In this document: in pieces, positions 34,685 to 43,474 of the stretch
Position numbering within the stretch: position 1 is the stretch's first letter
Layout: every line of letters begins with the position of its first letter
Assembly (NCBI GenBank): GCA_024276655.1
Contig: JAJRWU010000107.1
Coordinates: 1 to 64,000, forward strand
Length of the DNA stretch: 64,000 bases
Origin: Planctomycetota bacterium
Lineage (GTDB): Bacteria; Planctomycetota; Planctomycetia; Pirellulales; Pirellulaceae
Reading direction: 5' to 3'
The notes under the pieces: generated by a model
Database searches by the model: none
What the model saw: only the letters and a program-made list of their open reading frames with translations
Told to the model about the DNA's origin: nothing
Program-made: the position numbers and the translations under genes

Positions 34685-35891
34685 CCCTATCATGCAAACA
34701 ACTCCCCCAGACGCGCCGCCGGCTTTCCAATGCCCCCCGACGACAAAAATGGCGAGTGGTTCCCGGCCCGCCTACACGGTGCGTGAAATCAACAGCATCG
34801 ACGCGCTGGCGCCGTGGCGCGAAGACTGGACGCGTCTGCTGGAGGAAACACCCAACGCCACGTTTTTCCACACCTTCGAATGGCTGGAAACGTACTGGCG
34901 TTGGTATGGCGCCGAGCAGCGTTTGCGAGTCATGCTGGTATTCGATGGCGAGCGTCTGTTGGGAATTCTTCCGCTCGATGTGCGCACGGAGTCCACTCGC
35001 GTCGGCAAGATGCGCGTGCTGGGTTATCCGCTCGATGGCTGGGGCGCTTTTTATGGGCCCTTGGGACCCGACCCGCTCACAACGCTGCAAGAATCGCTGC
35101 GTTTCGTATTACGCACGACCCGCGATTGGGATTTACTCGATCTTCGCTGGGTCGGCGAACACTGCGACGCCAACCAGCAATTTCAGAGTGCGATTCGAAA
35201 ATCGGGTTGTAGCGTTATTTCGCAACCATGGGCCGATATTGGCAAAATCGACCTAACGCTCGGTTGGGAGGAGTACTGGAATTCGCGCACTTCCAAGTGG
35301 CGCAACAATACGCGCCGCTGTGAAAAAAAATTGGCTAAGCGCGGCGAATTACGTTTCGTTCGCGTGCGCGCCGGGAGCGACGGCGCCGCCCTCGAACCGA
35401 CCTGGGATCTGTACGATGTTTGCGAGCAGGTGGCGGAGTTGAGTTGGCAAGGCAAGTCGACCACCGGCACCACGCTCACACATGCCTCGGTGCGCGGCTT
35501 CCTCCGCGACGCCCACGCTGCGGCGGCTGGGTTGGGGGCGTCCGACATTTGTCTGCTGTATGTTGGAGAACGCGCCGTGGCGTTTGCCTATAACTACGTT
35601 TTCAAGGGCGTGGTGTTTGGGTTGCGCATCGGCTTCGACGAAGCTTTCGCCAAAGAGGGCGCGGGCACGGTGCTGAATTATTATCTCATTCGCGACAGCG
35701 CCCAACGCGGCGATACGCGGCTGGTTCTGGGCGAGGGATATCTGGCCTGCAAGCGCGGCTGGCTGACGCGGGTCGCCCACAGCCGCCACTTTGTCCACTT
35801 CCCGCTGTTATCGCCTCGCGCCCAAGCGCTGCGCGTCAAATGCTGGGTGCAGCAACAATTTTCGGGCTTGGCCGGCGGCAAACACGCCTAA
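34674..35891 (+). CDS. GNAT-like acyltransferase (CelD/BcsL family)
   Basis: A 405-residue protein of the CelD/FemAB-like acetyltransferase family, often found in exopolysaccharide or cellulose loci and thought to acylate sugars. Visible are FFHTFEWLETYWRWYGAEQR (about 63-82), LGILPLDVR, WRNNTRRCEKKLAKRGELRF, and the central acetyltransferase core ICLLYVGERAVAFAYNYVFK followed by GFDEAFAKEGAGTVLNYYLI. The ATG at 34674 overlaps the sugar transferase end by 11 bp (ATGCTTACTGA), so the two are translationally coupled and likely act on the same polymer. Exact substrate unknown. Confidence 0.85.
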   Translation: MLTDPIMQTTPPDAPPAFQCPPTTKMASGSRPAYTVREINSIDALAPWREDWTRLLEETPNATFFHTFEWLETYWRWYGAEQRLRVMLVFDGERLLGILPLDVRTESTRVGKMRVLGYPLDGWGAFYGPLGPDPLTTLQESLRFVLRTTRDWDLLDLRWVGEHCDANQQFQSAIRKSGCSVISQPWADIGKIDLTLGWEEYWNSRTSKWRNNTRRCEKKLAKRGELRFVRVRAGSDGAALEPTWDLYDVCEQVAELSWQGKSTTGTTLTHASVRGFLRDAHAAAAGLGASDICLLYVGERAVAFAYNYVFKGVVFGLRIGFDEAFAKEGAGTVLNYYLIRDSAQRGDTRLVLGEGYLACKRGWLTRVAHSRHFVHFPLLSPRAQALRVKCWVQQQFSGLAGGKHA

Positions 35892-35964
35892 GGAACCGTC
35901 CTGAAGTGACATACCGATTGCGGTTCAGAAAAGCTCGGCATTTTCAAAATGCCGGGCTTTTAAT
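35892..35964. repeat. Dispersed palindromic repeat, family A (copy 6, left part)
   Basis: It begins immediately after the acyltransferase stop with GGAACCGTCCTGAAGTGAC and contains the core hairpin at 35929-35961 with one mismatch (GCTCGG). The right outer arm is missing. It may serve as a terminator here. Confidence 0.85.
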
Positions 35965-36234
35965 GAGGTCGGCGATTCGATCCTCCGGTGGTGTTTGCTG
36001 CGCTCGACCACCGGCTAATGGCTTGAATCCCTCCGGGATAGATTTTCCGCTCACTCTGACCATTGCCAAATAACTATTGATAAATGCGGCTTTAGTCTGC
36101 TCAATGAACGAGCGGGATTCCAGTGATAGCCAATCCCGATCTCTCCATCCGCCGCCGATAGACCGCATATCTTCGCGCCGGTATCATGAGGGTCTTCCAA
36201 ACGGATCGCAATAATTGGGGATTGTAATATTCTG
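35965..36234. other. Intergenic region before ilvE
   Basis: It contains an imperfect palindrome around TCCGGTGGTGTTTGCTGCGC and CTCGACCACCGG (35982-36013) and nothing else recognisable. The ilvE promoter must lie in the last 150 bp. Confidence 0.45.
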
Positions 36235-37095
36235 ATGTCGACAAAAGTTTACATAAGTGGTCGCCTCTGTCCTCGGGAAGAAGCGAAAATCAGCGTCTTC
36301 GATCACGGGCTGCTTTACGGCGACGGCGTATTTGAAGGTTTGCGAAGTTACGGCGGCCGCGTGTTTCGCCTTGAGGAACACCTCCGGCGGCTATGGGATT
36401 CGGCTCGGGCGATCTCGCTGGAAATTCCGATCTCGATCCACGACATGGCCTCCGCCGTGCAGCAAACGCTGGAAGCGAACCACATCCAAGACGGCTACGT
36501 GCGACTCATCATCACGCGCGGCGCCGGCCCCTTGGGGCTCGACCCCAACGAAACCGCCGATCCTCAAGTGATCATCATTGCCGACCATATCCAGCTGTAT
36601 CCTCGCGAATTCTACGAGAAGGGGCTCGAAATCATCACCGCGAGCACCATTCGCAATCATCCTGCGGCTTTGAGTCCTAGCATTAAATCGCTCAATTACC
36701 TGAACAATATTTTGGCCAAGCTGGAAGGTTTGCAGGCCGGGTGCGTGGAAGCATTGATGCTCAACTTCAAGGGTGAAGTGGCGGAATGCACCGGCGATAA
36801 TATTTTTCTGGTGCGCGGCGGCGAACTCTTCACGCCGCCGCTCGACGCCGGCTTGCTCGATGGAATCACGCGCCGGGCGGTTATCGATTTGGCGCGTGAG
36901 GCGGGAATGGTGGTCCATGAAACCACCCTCGCCAAAGACGATGTCTACGCCGCCGACGAATGTTTCCTGACCGGCAGCGCGGCGGAAGTGGTTCCGGTCA
37001 TTAAGGTCGATCAGTGCGTTATCGGCGATGGGCGGCCGGGTCCGCTCACGCGGCAACTCACTTCAGCTTTTCGCGAACTGACGCGGAAGCCCTAA
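36235..37095 (+). CDS. ilvE: Branched-chain-amino-acid transaminase
   Basis: A 286-residue PLP-dependent class IV aminotransferase, catalysing the last step of Ile, Leu and Val synthesis. Characteristic are KISVFDHGLLYGDGVFEGLR (about 18-37), RLIITRGAGPLGLDP, the PLP lysine Lys151 in SPSIKSLNYLNNILAK, CTGDNIFLVRGGELFTPPLD, LLDGITRRAVIDLA and ECFLTGSAAEVVPV. The compact length fits the planctomycete/archaeal BCAT form. D-amino-acid transaminase or aminodeoxychorismate lyase are relatives, but the GDGVFEGLR and GSAAEVVPV segments favour BCAT. It is followed at once by inverted-repeat element E1. Confidence 0.9.
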   Translation: MSTKVYISGRLCPREEAKISVFDHGLLYGDGVFEGLRSYGGRVFRLEEHLRRLWDSARAISLEIPISIHDMASAVQQTLEANHIQDGYVRLIITRGAGPLGLDPNETADPQVIIIADHIQLYPREFYEKGLEIITASTIRNHPAALSPSIKSLNYLNNILAKLEGLQAGCVEALMLNFKGEVAECTGDNIFLVRGGELFTPPLDAGLLDGITRRAVIDLAREAGMVVHETTLAKDDVYAADECFLTGSAAEVVPVIKVDQCVIGDGRPGPLTRQLTSAFRELTRKP

Positions 37096-37100
37096 CCTTC

Positions 37101-37250
37101 TATACCGCACGCGGCTGAAAATGTCGCTTTTTTCGTTTAACGGCAAGCCGAAGGCGGCTGTGTTTTGAGTCCACGCGTTCGGACAGAACAGAAAACGCAG
37201 TCGCCTTCGGCTTGCCGTTAAACGAGCCATTGCCAGCCGCGTGAGGTATA
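37101..37250. repeat. Palindromic element, family E (copy 1)
   Basis: About 150 bp whose inner arms TTTAACGGCAAGCCGAAGGC and GCCTTCGGCTTGCCGTTAAA are fully complementary around a ~45-bp centre. Outer flanks TATACCGCACGCGGCTG and CAGCCGCGTGAGGTATA also pair. A second copy lies inverted at 39641-39791. Confidence 0.95.
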
Positions 37251-37308
37251 ACACAACTTGGTAGGTCAAATTCCTTGCCCGCCTCTTTTTCATCGGAAGC
37301 CCATTATC

Positions 37309-38625
37309 ATGGCCAGCACTCTGTTTCGTTTACGTGTCTTCGCTTTCGGCTGTTGCACGCTACTGTTCGCCGCTGTGGCGGCAGCCGACGAATGGCCGCA
37401 GTGGCGAGGTCCTCATCGCGATGGCCAATGGCGGGAAACCGGCCTTGTGGAGCGTTTCGCCCAGCCGAAATTAGAAATTCTCTGGCGTGCTCCGGTCGGT
37501 TCAGGCTACAGCGGACCCACCGTCGCCGACGGCCGCGTTTTCGTGACCGACCGTCTCGTCGAACCGGAGCAAGTCGAGCGTGTTCACTGTTTCGACTGGC
37601 AATTGGGAACCACGATTTGGTCTTACTCGTACCCCTGCGAATACAGCATCTCGTACGACGCGGGGCCGCGGGCGTGTGTCACGATCGACGATGGCCGCGC
37701 CTACGCCTTGGGCGCCATGGGGCATTTGCACTGTTTCGATGCCGGCACGGGCGCCATTTTATGGAAGCGAGATTTGAACGCTGAATACCATCTGGTCAGT
37801 TCGCAAAGGATGCCCATTTGGGGCATCGCTTCGGCGCCGTTGGTGATTGACGACCTACTCATTCTGCACGTCGGCGGCGAAAACGCCTGCATCGTGGCGC
37901 TCGATAAACGGAGCGGCGAAGAGCAGTGGCGGGCTCTGAACGACCGCGCCTCTTACTCCGCGCCCATTCTGATCCAACAGGGCGGGCGGCAGGTGGTCAT
38001 CTGTTGGACCGGCGATAGTCTCGCGGGCTTGGCGCCGGAAACCGGCCGCACGCTTTGGCGCCGCCCGTTCCCGCCTTCCCGCATGCCGATCGGCATCGCG
38101 ACGCCGCTGTTTTCCGGAGAGCAGTTATTCGTCACCTCCTTTTACGACGGCTCGCTGATGCTACGGCTCGACCAAAAGAAACCCGCCTTCGCGGAAATGT
38201 GGCGAAGCGTCGGACCCGATGAACGCCATACCGAGGGTCTGCATTCAATCATCAGCACGCCGATTCAAATCAAGGATCACCTCTACGGCGTCGACAGCTA
38301 CGGTGAATTGCGCTGCCTGCGGGCCGACACCGGCCAACGCATTTGGGCCGACCAAACCGCCACGCCACGCTCCCGTTGGAGCACGATCCACATGGTTCAA
38401 AACGCCGATAAGGTTTGGATGTTCAACGAACGCGGCGAGTTGATTATTTCGCGGCTCTCGCCGGCCGGCTTCGAGGAAATCAGCCGGGCGTCGTTGATTG
38501 AACCGACGCAAAACCAATTGCGGCGGCGCGGCGGGGTGTGTTGGTCGCACCCGGCGTTCGCCTACCGCCACATATTCGCCCGGAACGATAAAGAAATCGT
38601 CTGCGCCAGTTTGGAGGCAAAGTAA
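37309..38625 (+). CDS. Exported PQQ-like beta-propeller protein
   Basis: A 438-residue protein with a signal peptide (FAFGCCTLLFAAVAAA) and a quinoprotein-like seven/eight-bladed propeller. Blades show the W-docking pattern: DEWPQWRGPHRDGQW at the mature N terminus, then WRAPVGSGYSGPTVADGRVF, VHCFDWQLGTTIWSYSY, LHCFDAGTGAILWKRDL, IVALDKRSGEEQWRAL and LRCLRADTGQRIWADQT. Planctomycetes have many of these; most lack the residues and partners of real PQQ dehydrogenases and may be scaffolds or sensors. It lies between the two inverted E elements together with the HpcH aldolase gene. Confidence 0.87.
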   Translation: MASTLFRLRVFAFGCCTLLFAAVAAADEWPQWRGPHRDGQWRETGLVERFAQPKLEILWRAPVGSGYSGPTVADGRVFVTDRLVEPEQVERVHCFDWQLGTTIWSYSYPCEYSISYDAGPRACVTIDDGRAYALGAMGHLHCFDAGTGAILWKRDLNAEYHLVSSQRMPIWGIASAPLVIDDLLILHVGGENACIVALDKRSGEEQWRALNDRASYSAPILIQQGGRQVVICWTGDSLAGLAPETGRTLWRRPFPPSRMPIGIATPLFSGEQLFVTSFYDGSLMLRLDQKKPAFAEMWRSVGPDERHTEGLHSIISTPIQIKDHLYGVDSYGELRCLRADTGQRIWADQTATPRSRWSTIHMVQNADKVWMFNERGELIISRLSPAGFEEISRASLIEPTQNQLRRRGGVCWSHPAFAYRHIFARNDKEIVCASLEAK

Positions 38626-38797
38626 ACCGTTGCCAAACGCGACTGGCGCCCTCCAATGCTCCAGCAAACCGTCTTGCCCACGCGGCAGGGGGTTGCCAGC
38701 GCGGCGAGGCTCTGAAAAACTGGCCAGTTGCCAGCCAACTATTTTCACGCTCACTTTCGGACTCACTCACTTTCGGAACCTTTGGTGAAGACACTCC

Positions 38798-39595
38798 ATG
38801 AAGACAAACTACGTAAAGAAAAAGCTCGCCGCCGGCGAACCCTCATTCGGCACCTGGCTCACCTTGGGCGACCTCTACGCCACGCGCGTCTTGGCCCGGC
38901 TGGGATTTGACTGGCTGACGCTCGATATCGAGCATTCCGCGATCGATTGGTCGCAAGCCACGACGATTTTCAGCGCCGTGGCCGATGCGGGCTGCGTGCC
39001 GCTGGCGCGCGTGCCGGAAGGCAGCCATCACTACATCAAGCGCGTGTTGGACGCCGGCGCCTGGGGGATTGTCGTGCCGATGGTCGACACCGTCGAACAG
39101 GCCAAAATTGCGATCGCGGCCGCAAAATACCCTCCCACCGGCAACCGCAGCGCCGGAGGCGGCATGCACTCCATGAACTTTGCCGCCACCGCCGGCGATT
39201 ATTTCAAACACGCCAACGATGAAATTCTGGTGGTGCTGCAAACGGAAAGTCCTCAAGGCGTGGCCAACGCCGAGGAAATTTATAGCCTGCCGGGCTGCGA
39301 CGCCATTTTTGTCGGTCCTAATGATTTGCGATTTCAAATGCGCGCCCCTGATGGAACCGACCCCACCGCCGAGGAACATGAAGCCGCGATTCAGGAAGTG
39401 ATCGTGGCGGGCAAAAAGGTTGGTACTCCGACCGGCATTCATGCGATGAGCGCGGCGTCGGCCTTGGAGCGGGCGGAGCAAGGCATGCAGTTTATCGCGG
39501 TCGGCAGCGATTTGAAAATGATGACGGAAAAAGCACAGGAAACCCTGCAAACGCTGGCGCCGGAAAAGGCGTTGCAAGACGTCGCCCGCTATTGA
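38798..39595 (+). CDS. HpcH/HpaI family aldolase
   Basis: A 265-residue TIM-barrel, metal-dependent class II aldolase-like enzyme that typically cleaves 4-hydroxy-2-ketoacids to pyruvate and an aldehyde. It shows [52 protein letters not shown], the metal-binding Glu in [17 protein letters not shown] and the Asp in [14 protein letters not shown], then [11 protein letters not shown]. Length is normal (250-265). The substrate cannot be deduced; related proteins act on 2-keto-3-deoxy sugar acids such as rhamnonate. Confidence 0.9.
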   Translation: MKTNYVKKKLAAGEPSFGTWLTLGDLYATRVLARLGFDWLTLDIEHSAIDWSQATTIFSAVADAGCVPLARVPEGSHHYIKRVLDAGAWGIVVPMVDTVEQAKIAIAAAKYPPTGNRSAGGGMHSMNFAATAGDYFKHANDEILVVLQTESPQGVANAEEIYSLPGCDAIFVGPNDLRFQMRAPDGTDPTAEEHEAAIQEVIVAGKKVGTPTGIHAMSAASALERAEQGMQFIAVGSDLKMMTEKAQETLQTLAPEKALQDVARY

Positions 39596-39640
39596 GTTTG
39601 TCGCTTTGCGCGGGAGTCGGCCAAAACAAATCTCGGTGTT

Positions 39641-39791
39641 TATACTTCACGCTGCTGGCAATGGCTCGTTTAACGGCAAGCCGAAGGCGACTACGTTTTT
39701 CTGTCTGGCTCAAACGCGCTGCCACAAAACGCAGTCGCCTTCGGCTTGCCGTTAAACGAAAAATGTGACATTTTCGACCGCGTACGGTATA
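39641..39791. repeat. Palindromic element, family E (copy 2, inverted)
   Basis: Same inner arms as copy 1; its right flank (reverse complement TATACCGTACGCGGTCG) corresponds to the left flank of copy 1, so the two copies are in opposite orientation, about 2.4 kb apart and enclosing the PQQ and HpcH genes. Confidence 0.93.
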
Positions 39792-39823
39792 GAAGCCTGG
39801 ATTTTTCAAAAAGCCGGGCTTCT
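39791..39823. repeat. Short hairpin related to family A
   Basis: AGAAGCCTGGATTTTTC faces AAAAAGCCGGGCTTCT. A near-identical, perfect version is at 52573-52605. It differs from family A in the inner arm (GGCTTTTT instead of GGCATTTT). Confidence 0.75.
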
Positions 39824-39872
39824 CACTCGCCAATAACGACTCGTAATAGGATCGATTTCCACCAGGCTCGAT

Positions 39873-41108
39873 ATGAGTATTTACCTCATCGCCACGCTCG
39901 ATACCAAAGGCCCCGACGCCGCCTTTGTACGCGACCGGCTGGCGAAATTGGGCCGAAAAACCACGTTGGTCGACACCGGCTGCCTCGGCCAGCCGACCGT
40001 ACCGGCCGACATCTCGCGTGAGGAAGTTTTTCAAGCAGCCAGCCGTTTTTCGGGCGAAGTCACGCTTGAACAAGTCGCCCGCGAAGCTGATCGCGGAAAA
40101 GCGATCGCGCTGGCGGCGCGGGGCGCGGCGGAAATAACAATGCGGGCCCATGCCGCGGGGAAATTGGACGGCGTGTTGGCGTTGGGCGGTTCGGCCGGCA
40201 CGACCATCGGCACAACAGCCATGCGCCGTTTACCGATCGGCGTGCCAAAGCTGATGGTCAGCACGTTGGCTTCGGGGCAGGTGCGGCCGTACGTGGGTGA
40301 TCGAGATATCATGATGCTCAATTCGGTGGTCGACATTGCGGGGTTGAATCGCATCAGCCGGCCGATTTTGAGCAACGCCGCCGCGGCCATGGCTGGCATG
40401 GCGGCGCATCGCTTGCCGGAGTCGGGCGAAGACAAGCCGCTGATTGCCGCCACGATGTTCGGCGTGACCACGCCCTGTGTCGAGCGCGCCCGCGCCCGAC
40501 TAGAGGATGCCGGTTTCGAAGTGCTCGTTTTTCATGCTACGGGAAACGGCGGCATGGCGATGGAGTCGCTCATTCGCGATGGCCTGTTCGTCGGCCTGCT
40601 CGATATCACGACCACGGAACTGGCCGATGAGTTGGTCGGCGGCGTGCTTTCGGCGGGGCCTGGGCGATTAACAGCGGCCGCCGAGTGTGGCGTGCCCCAA
40701 GTGGTTTCCGTCGGCGCGACCGATATGGTCAACTTCGCCGCCCGGACCACCATCCCGCCGCGTTTCGCCGGCCGCATGTTCCACGAGCATAATCCCACCA
40801 TCACACTGATGCGCACCACGATTGAAGAGAATCGAAAACTGGGCGAGGAAATCGGCCACAAGGTTTCGGCTTCGACCGGCCCCGCCGCAATCTTGCTTCC
40901 ACTGGCCGGTGTTTCGGCCATCGACCAAGCCGGCCAACCGTTTGACGACCCCGGTGCGCGGGAAAGCTTGTTCGAGGGCGTTCGCAGCAGCCACGGCGAC
41001 GTGGAGTTGCTCGAATTGCCGTATCATATTAACGATGCGGACTTCGCCGACGCCGCGGCCGCCAAACTGCTTACCTTGATTCGGTCGGCCGCGAGAACGA
41101 ACGATTGA
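39873..41108 (+). CDS. Tm-1-like ATP-binding domain protein (UPF0261)
   Basis: A 411-residue UPF0261-family protein, related to the ATP-binding N-terminal half of the tomato resistance protein Tm-1. It shows YLIATLDTKGPDAAFVRDRL at the start, GVLALGGSAGTTIGTTAMRR, PIGVPKLMVSTLASGQVRPY and a C-terminal domain with ATDMVNFAARTTIPPRFAGR, HNPTITLMRTT and LPLAGVSAIDQAGQPFDDP. The family's enzymatic role is not established. The next gene, a PEP-hydrolase-like TIM barrel, is the usual partner; in plants and some fungi the two halves are fused. This pairing supports joint action in small-molecule catabolism. Confidence 0.9.
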   Translation: MSIYLIATLDTKGPDAAFVRDRLAKLGRKTTLVDTGCLGQPTVPADISREEVFQAASRFSGEVTLEQVAREADRGKAIALAARGAAEITMRAHAAGKLDGVLALGGSAGTTIGTTAMRRLPIGVPKLMVSTLASGQVRPYVGDRDIMMLNSVVDIAGLNRISRPILSNAAAAMAGMAAHRLPESGEDKPLIAATMFGVTTPCVERARARLEDAGFEVLVFHATGNGGMAMESLIRDGLFVGLLDITTTELADELVGGVLSAGPGRLTAAAECGVPQVVSVGATDMVNFAARTTIPPRFAGRMFHEHNPTITLMRTTIEENRKLGEEIGHKVSASTGPAAILLPLAGVSAIDQAGQPFDDPGARESLFEGVRSSHGDVELLELPYHINDADFADAAAAKLLTLIRSAARTND

Positions 41109-41255
41109 AAGGGAAGCATAGCGCGGCCGATGGCCGCAACCAAAAAATTTGACCGTTCATGATTTTCACCGGTCGTAAGAATGCAACCCTCGTTCTCGCT
41201 CGCGTAAACTCCGCGTGACACGAATTGAACAGGAGAGAACGGAGGAAACAGAGAA

Positions 41256-41282
41256 ATGATGCTGAAAAATAAGTTTTTATGA
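41256..41282 (+). other. Eight-codon leader ORF overlapping the next start codon
   Basis: A strong SD (ACGGAGGAAA) stands before ATGATG; the frame MMLKNKFL ends in a TGA that overlaps the ATG of the following gene (ATGA). The SD is otherwise about 30 bp from that ATG, so translation may reach it by coupling. Confidence 0.4.
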
Positions 41283-42145
41283 CCCACTCCAGCGAGGCTT
41301 CCAGCATGGGCATGTTCCGGCGCGATGAAATTCTCAGCCGACTGAAAAGCAAGGTGGCGGCCGGGCGGCCGATTGTCGGCGGCGGCGCGGGAACCGGCCT
41401 CAGCGCCAAGATGTCGGAAGCCGGCGGCGTCGATCTGCTAGTGATCTACAACTCCGGTCGTTTTCGCATGGCGGGCCGCGGCTCCCTGGCGGGTTTGATG
41501 CCCTACGGCGACGCCAACGCGATTGTCCTCGACATGGCTCGCGAAGTGATACCGGTCGTGAAACACACGCCGGTGCTGGCCGGCGTTTGCGCCACCGACC
41601 CCTTTAGGATCATGAAGTTGTTTCTTCAGGAAGTCGACGCAGCGGGGTTTTCCGGCGTGCAGAACTTTCCCACCGTCGGTTTGATTGACGGCCACTACCG
41701 CCAGAATCTGGAAGAGACCGGCATGGGTTTTGGCTTGGAGGTCGACATGATCCGCCTGGCCCATGAAATGGGTATGCTGACCACGCCCTACTGTTTCGAC
41801 CACGACCAAGCCGCGGCCATGGCCGGCGCCGGCGCCGACGTTCTCATCCCGCACATGGGGCTGACCACCAAGGGCGCGGTTGGCGCCGAAACAGCATGCA
41901 CGCTGGAGGAAGCGGCGCGGCGCGTGCAAAACATGCACGACGCCGCCAAACGGGTCAATCCCGACATCCTAGTGCTCTGCCACGGCGGCCCCATTGCGGA
42001 GCCGGCCGACGCCCAATTCATTCTCGACCATACTCAGGGCGTGGTCGGTTTTTACGGCGCAAGCAGCATGGAGCGGTTGCCGGTGGAGCCGGCCATTGCG
42101 AATCGGGTTCGCGAGTTCACTGAACTATCATTTTCGAGAAAGTGA
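41279..42145 (+). CDS. Phosphoenolpyruvate-hydrolase-like TIM-barrel protein (Tm-1 C-terminal partner)
   Basis: A 288-residue protein of the PEP hydrolase / TIM-barrel 'signal transduction' family, which partners UPF0261 proteins. It shows [80 protein letters not shown], the metal/acid region [20 protein letters not shown] and [17 protein letters not shown]. Start ATG at 41279 overlaps an eight-codon leader ORF; ATG at 41306 is an alternative. The C terminus (LSFSRK-stop) runs into a tandem repeat that repeats FSRK-stop. Reaction unknown. Confidence 0.85.
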   Translation: MTHSSEASSMGMFRRDEILSRLKSKVAAGRPIVGGGAGTGLSAKMSEAGGVDLLVIYNSGRFRMAGRGSLAGLMPYGDANAIVLDMAREVIPVVKHTPVLAGVCATDPFRIMKLFLQEVDAAGFSGVQNFPTVGLIDGHYRQNLEETGMGFGLEVDMIRLAHEMGMLTTPYCFDHDQAAAMAGAGADVLIPHMGLTTKGAVGAETACTLEEAARRVQNMHDAAKRVNPDILVLCHGGPIAEPADAQFILDHTQGVVGFYGASSMERLPVEPAIANRVREFTELSFSRK

Positions 42146-42229
42146 GCCATTTTCGAGAAAGTGAGCGGCGTTTTCGAGAAAGTGAGCGGCATTTTCGAGA
42201 AAGTGAGCCGTTTTCGAGAAAGTGAGCGG
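42131..42229 (+). repeat. Five tandem repeats (19/21 bp) starting inside the stop-codon region
   Basis: TTTTCGAGAAAGTGAGC occurs five times, starting at 42131, 42150, 42171, 42192 and 42211. The first copy encodes the last residues and TGA of the PEP-hydrolase-like gene (FSRK-stop); later copies are intergenic. Confidence 0.95.
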
Positions 42230-42663
42230 AGCTTCAATATCTACTTGGCCTGAACGACACGCACTTGTGCGAACGATCTGCAAATTTCCGAACGGACGTT
42301 GGCATCTGGTAAGCATCGAGCGGAAATTAATGTCGTAGTGGGATGGTTCACCGCTCACCCACGGTCTGGCGACGATGGCTACACAAATGCGACAGTTATC
42401 TATCGAGCGGTGCTAAGCCGCCGGTAAATGTATTCCCGCCGCCCGTCTAAATACTCATCTGCGGCGCGGGTTTTTGGCGCGCCGAGCGCCGACGCGCCCC
42501 ACGTCAGACGATATACTAAGAACCGTTCGAGCAATGAGCGTCGCCTTTCGCGCCGCGAAAGTAGCGTTCTTTCCCGGACCGAAACGCGACGATGAGAACA
42601 ACGGTTTCTCAAACGCCCCAAGCGTGTGGTGGAAACTTCCCTGCCAGTACAACGGTTGCGATT
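42146..42663. other. Repeat-filled intergenic region
   Basis: It holds the 3' part of the tandem array (to 42229) and repeat B5 (42312-42414). Between 42415 and 42663 no gene is supported; a frame from 42592 may be an N-terminal extension of the DUF3467 gene. Confidence 0.5.
42312..42414 (+). repeat. Dispersed palindromic repeat, family B (copy 5, internally deleted)
   Basis: It has both ends (AGCATCGAGCGGAAATTAAT and TCTATCGAGCGGTGCT) but lacks about 18 bp of the left hairpin arm (GCCATGCTCGCCAGAGC). The deletion shows that copies diverge by loss of hairpin arms. Confidence 0.88.
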
Positions 42664-43326
42664 ATGAATGATTCGATGCCCCCCGAACCCGATCCTCACG
42701 ATTCTTCAGCAGAGCCGCCCGAAGGCGGCGGGCGAACGGAGCAGGTGCAATCGACGCCCGTCACCGCCCGCGTGCCAGACCACGTAAGCCAAGGCGTGTT
42801 CAGCACCGGCGTGATTATCATGACCGGCAACACGGAATTCGTGCTCGACTTTTTGCAGTGCATCGGCAAGCCCCGGCAGGTGGCGGCCCGCGTGGTCATG
42901 CCGCACGCCACGCTGCCGCAAATGATCGACGCCTTGACCAGAAACATTGATCTTTACAAACAACGATTCGGCGATCTGCATGACCCCGCCCGCCCGCCGC
43001 AGCAGAACAATCCGTCGGTTCAGGAAATCTACGACGAACTCAAACTGCCCGACGCCGTCCTCAGCGGGGCCTACGCCAACGGCGTGATGATCACGCACGG
43101 CCCGACCGAATTCGGCTTCGATTTCCTCACCAACTTTTTCCCGCACTCCGCGGTTTCCTGCCGCGTATTCTTGGCTGCGGGCCAGGCGCCGCGATTGTTG
43201 GAGTCGCTCCAGGGCACATTCCAACAGTTTCAAACGCGCGTTCAAGACCAACAAAAGACGCAAGCCGAGAAACGCGAGCAAGAAGACGAGAATCCTCCCG
43301 CCGCCGGCTCAAACGGAAACGAATAG
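42664..43326 (+). CDS. DUF3467 domain protein (duplicated domain)
   Basis: A 220-residue cytoplasmic protein with two DUF3467-like units: FSTGVIIMTGNTEFVLDFLQ with RVVMPHATLPQMIDALTRNI (about 45-110), and YANGVMITHGPTEFGFDFLT with CRVFLAAGQAPRLLESLQ (about 135-190). The shared pattern is hydrophobic-NGV-hydrophobic-TEF-DF. N-terminal Pro/Glu/Gly-rich and C-terminal Gln/Lys/Glu-rich tails flank them. The function of the family is unknown; it is frequent in planctomycetes. The ATG at 42664 is adopted; an in-frame ATG at 42592 is possible. Confidence 0.75.
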   Translation: MNDSMPPEPDPHDSSAEPPEGGGRTEQVQSTPVTARVPDHVSQGVFSTGVIIMTGNTEFVLDFLQCIGKPRQVAARVVMPHATLPQMIDALTRNIDLYKQRFGDLHDPARPPQQNNPSVQEIYDELKLPDAVLSGAYANGVMITHGPTEFGFDFLTNFFPHSAVSCRVFLAAGQAPRLLESLQGTFQQFQTRVQDQQKTQAEKREQEDENPPAAGSNGNE

Positions 43327-43474
43327 CACGGCGCGGCAGCCGGCTTTCATAAAAACGAAATGCTTCCGCGCGGCTTGCGGCGGTGGTAGAATGTACCTTC
43401 CGCACTCCTACTCGCCCATCGCCAGAGGCGATCATTTATTCCTCCAAGCATTTACTCTTTCAAGGAAAAAAGTC

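Noticed and set aside
42131-42229. Possible CRISPR array
   Set aside because: Units are contiguous with only 2-4 variable bases between them, no spacers and no cas genes; the same holds for the arrays at 2583 and 62339.
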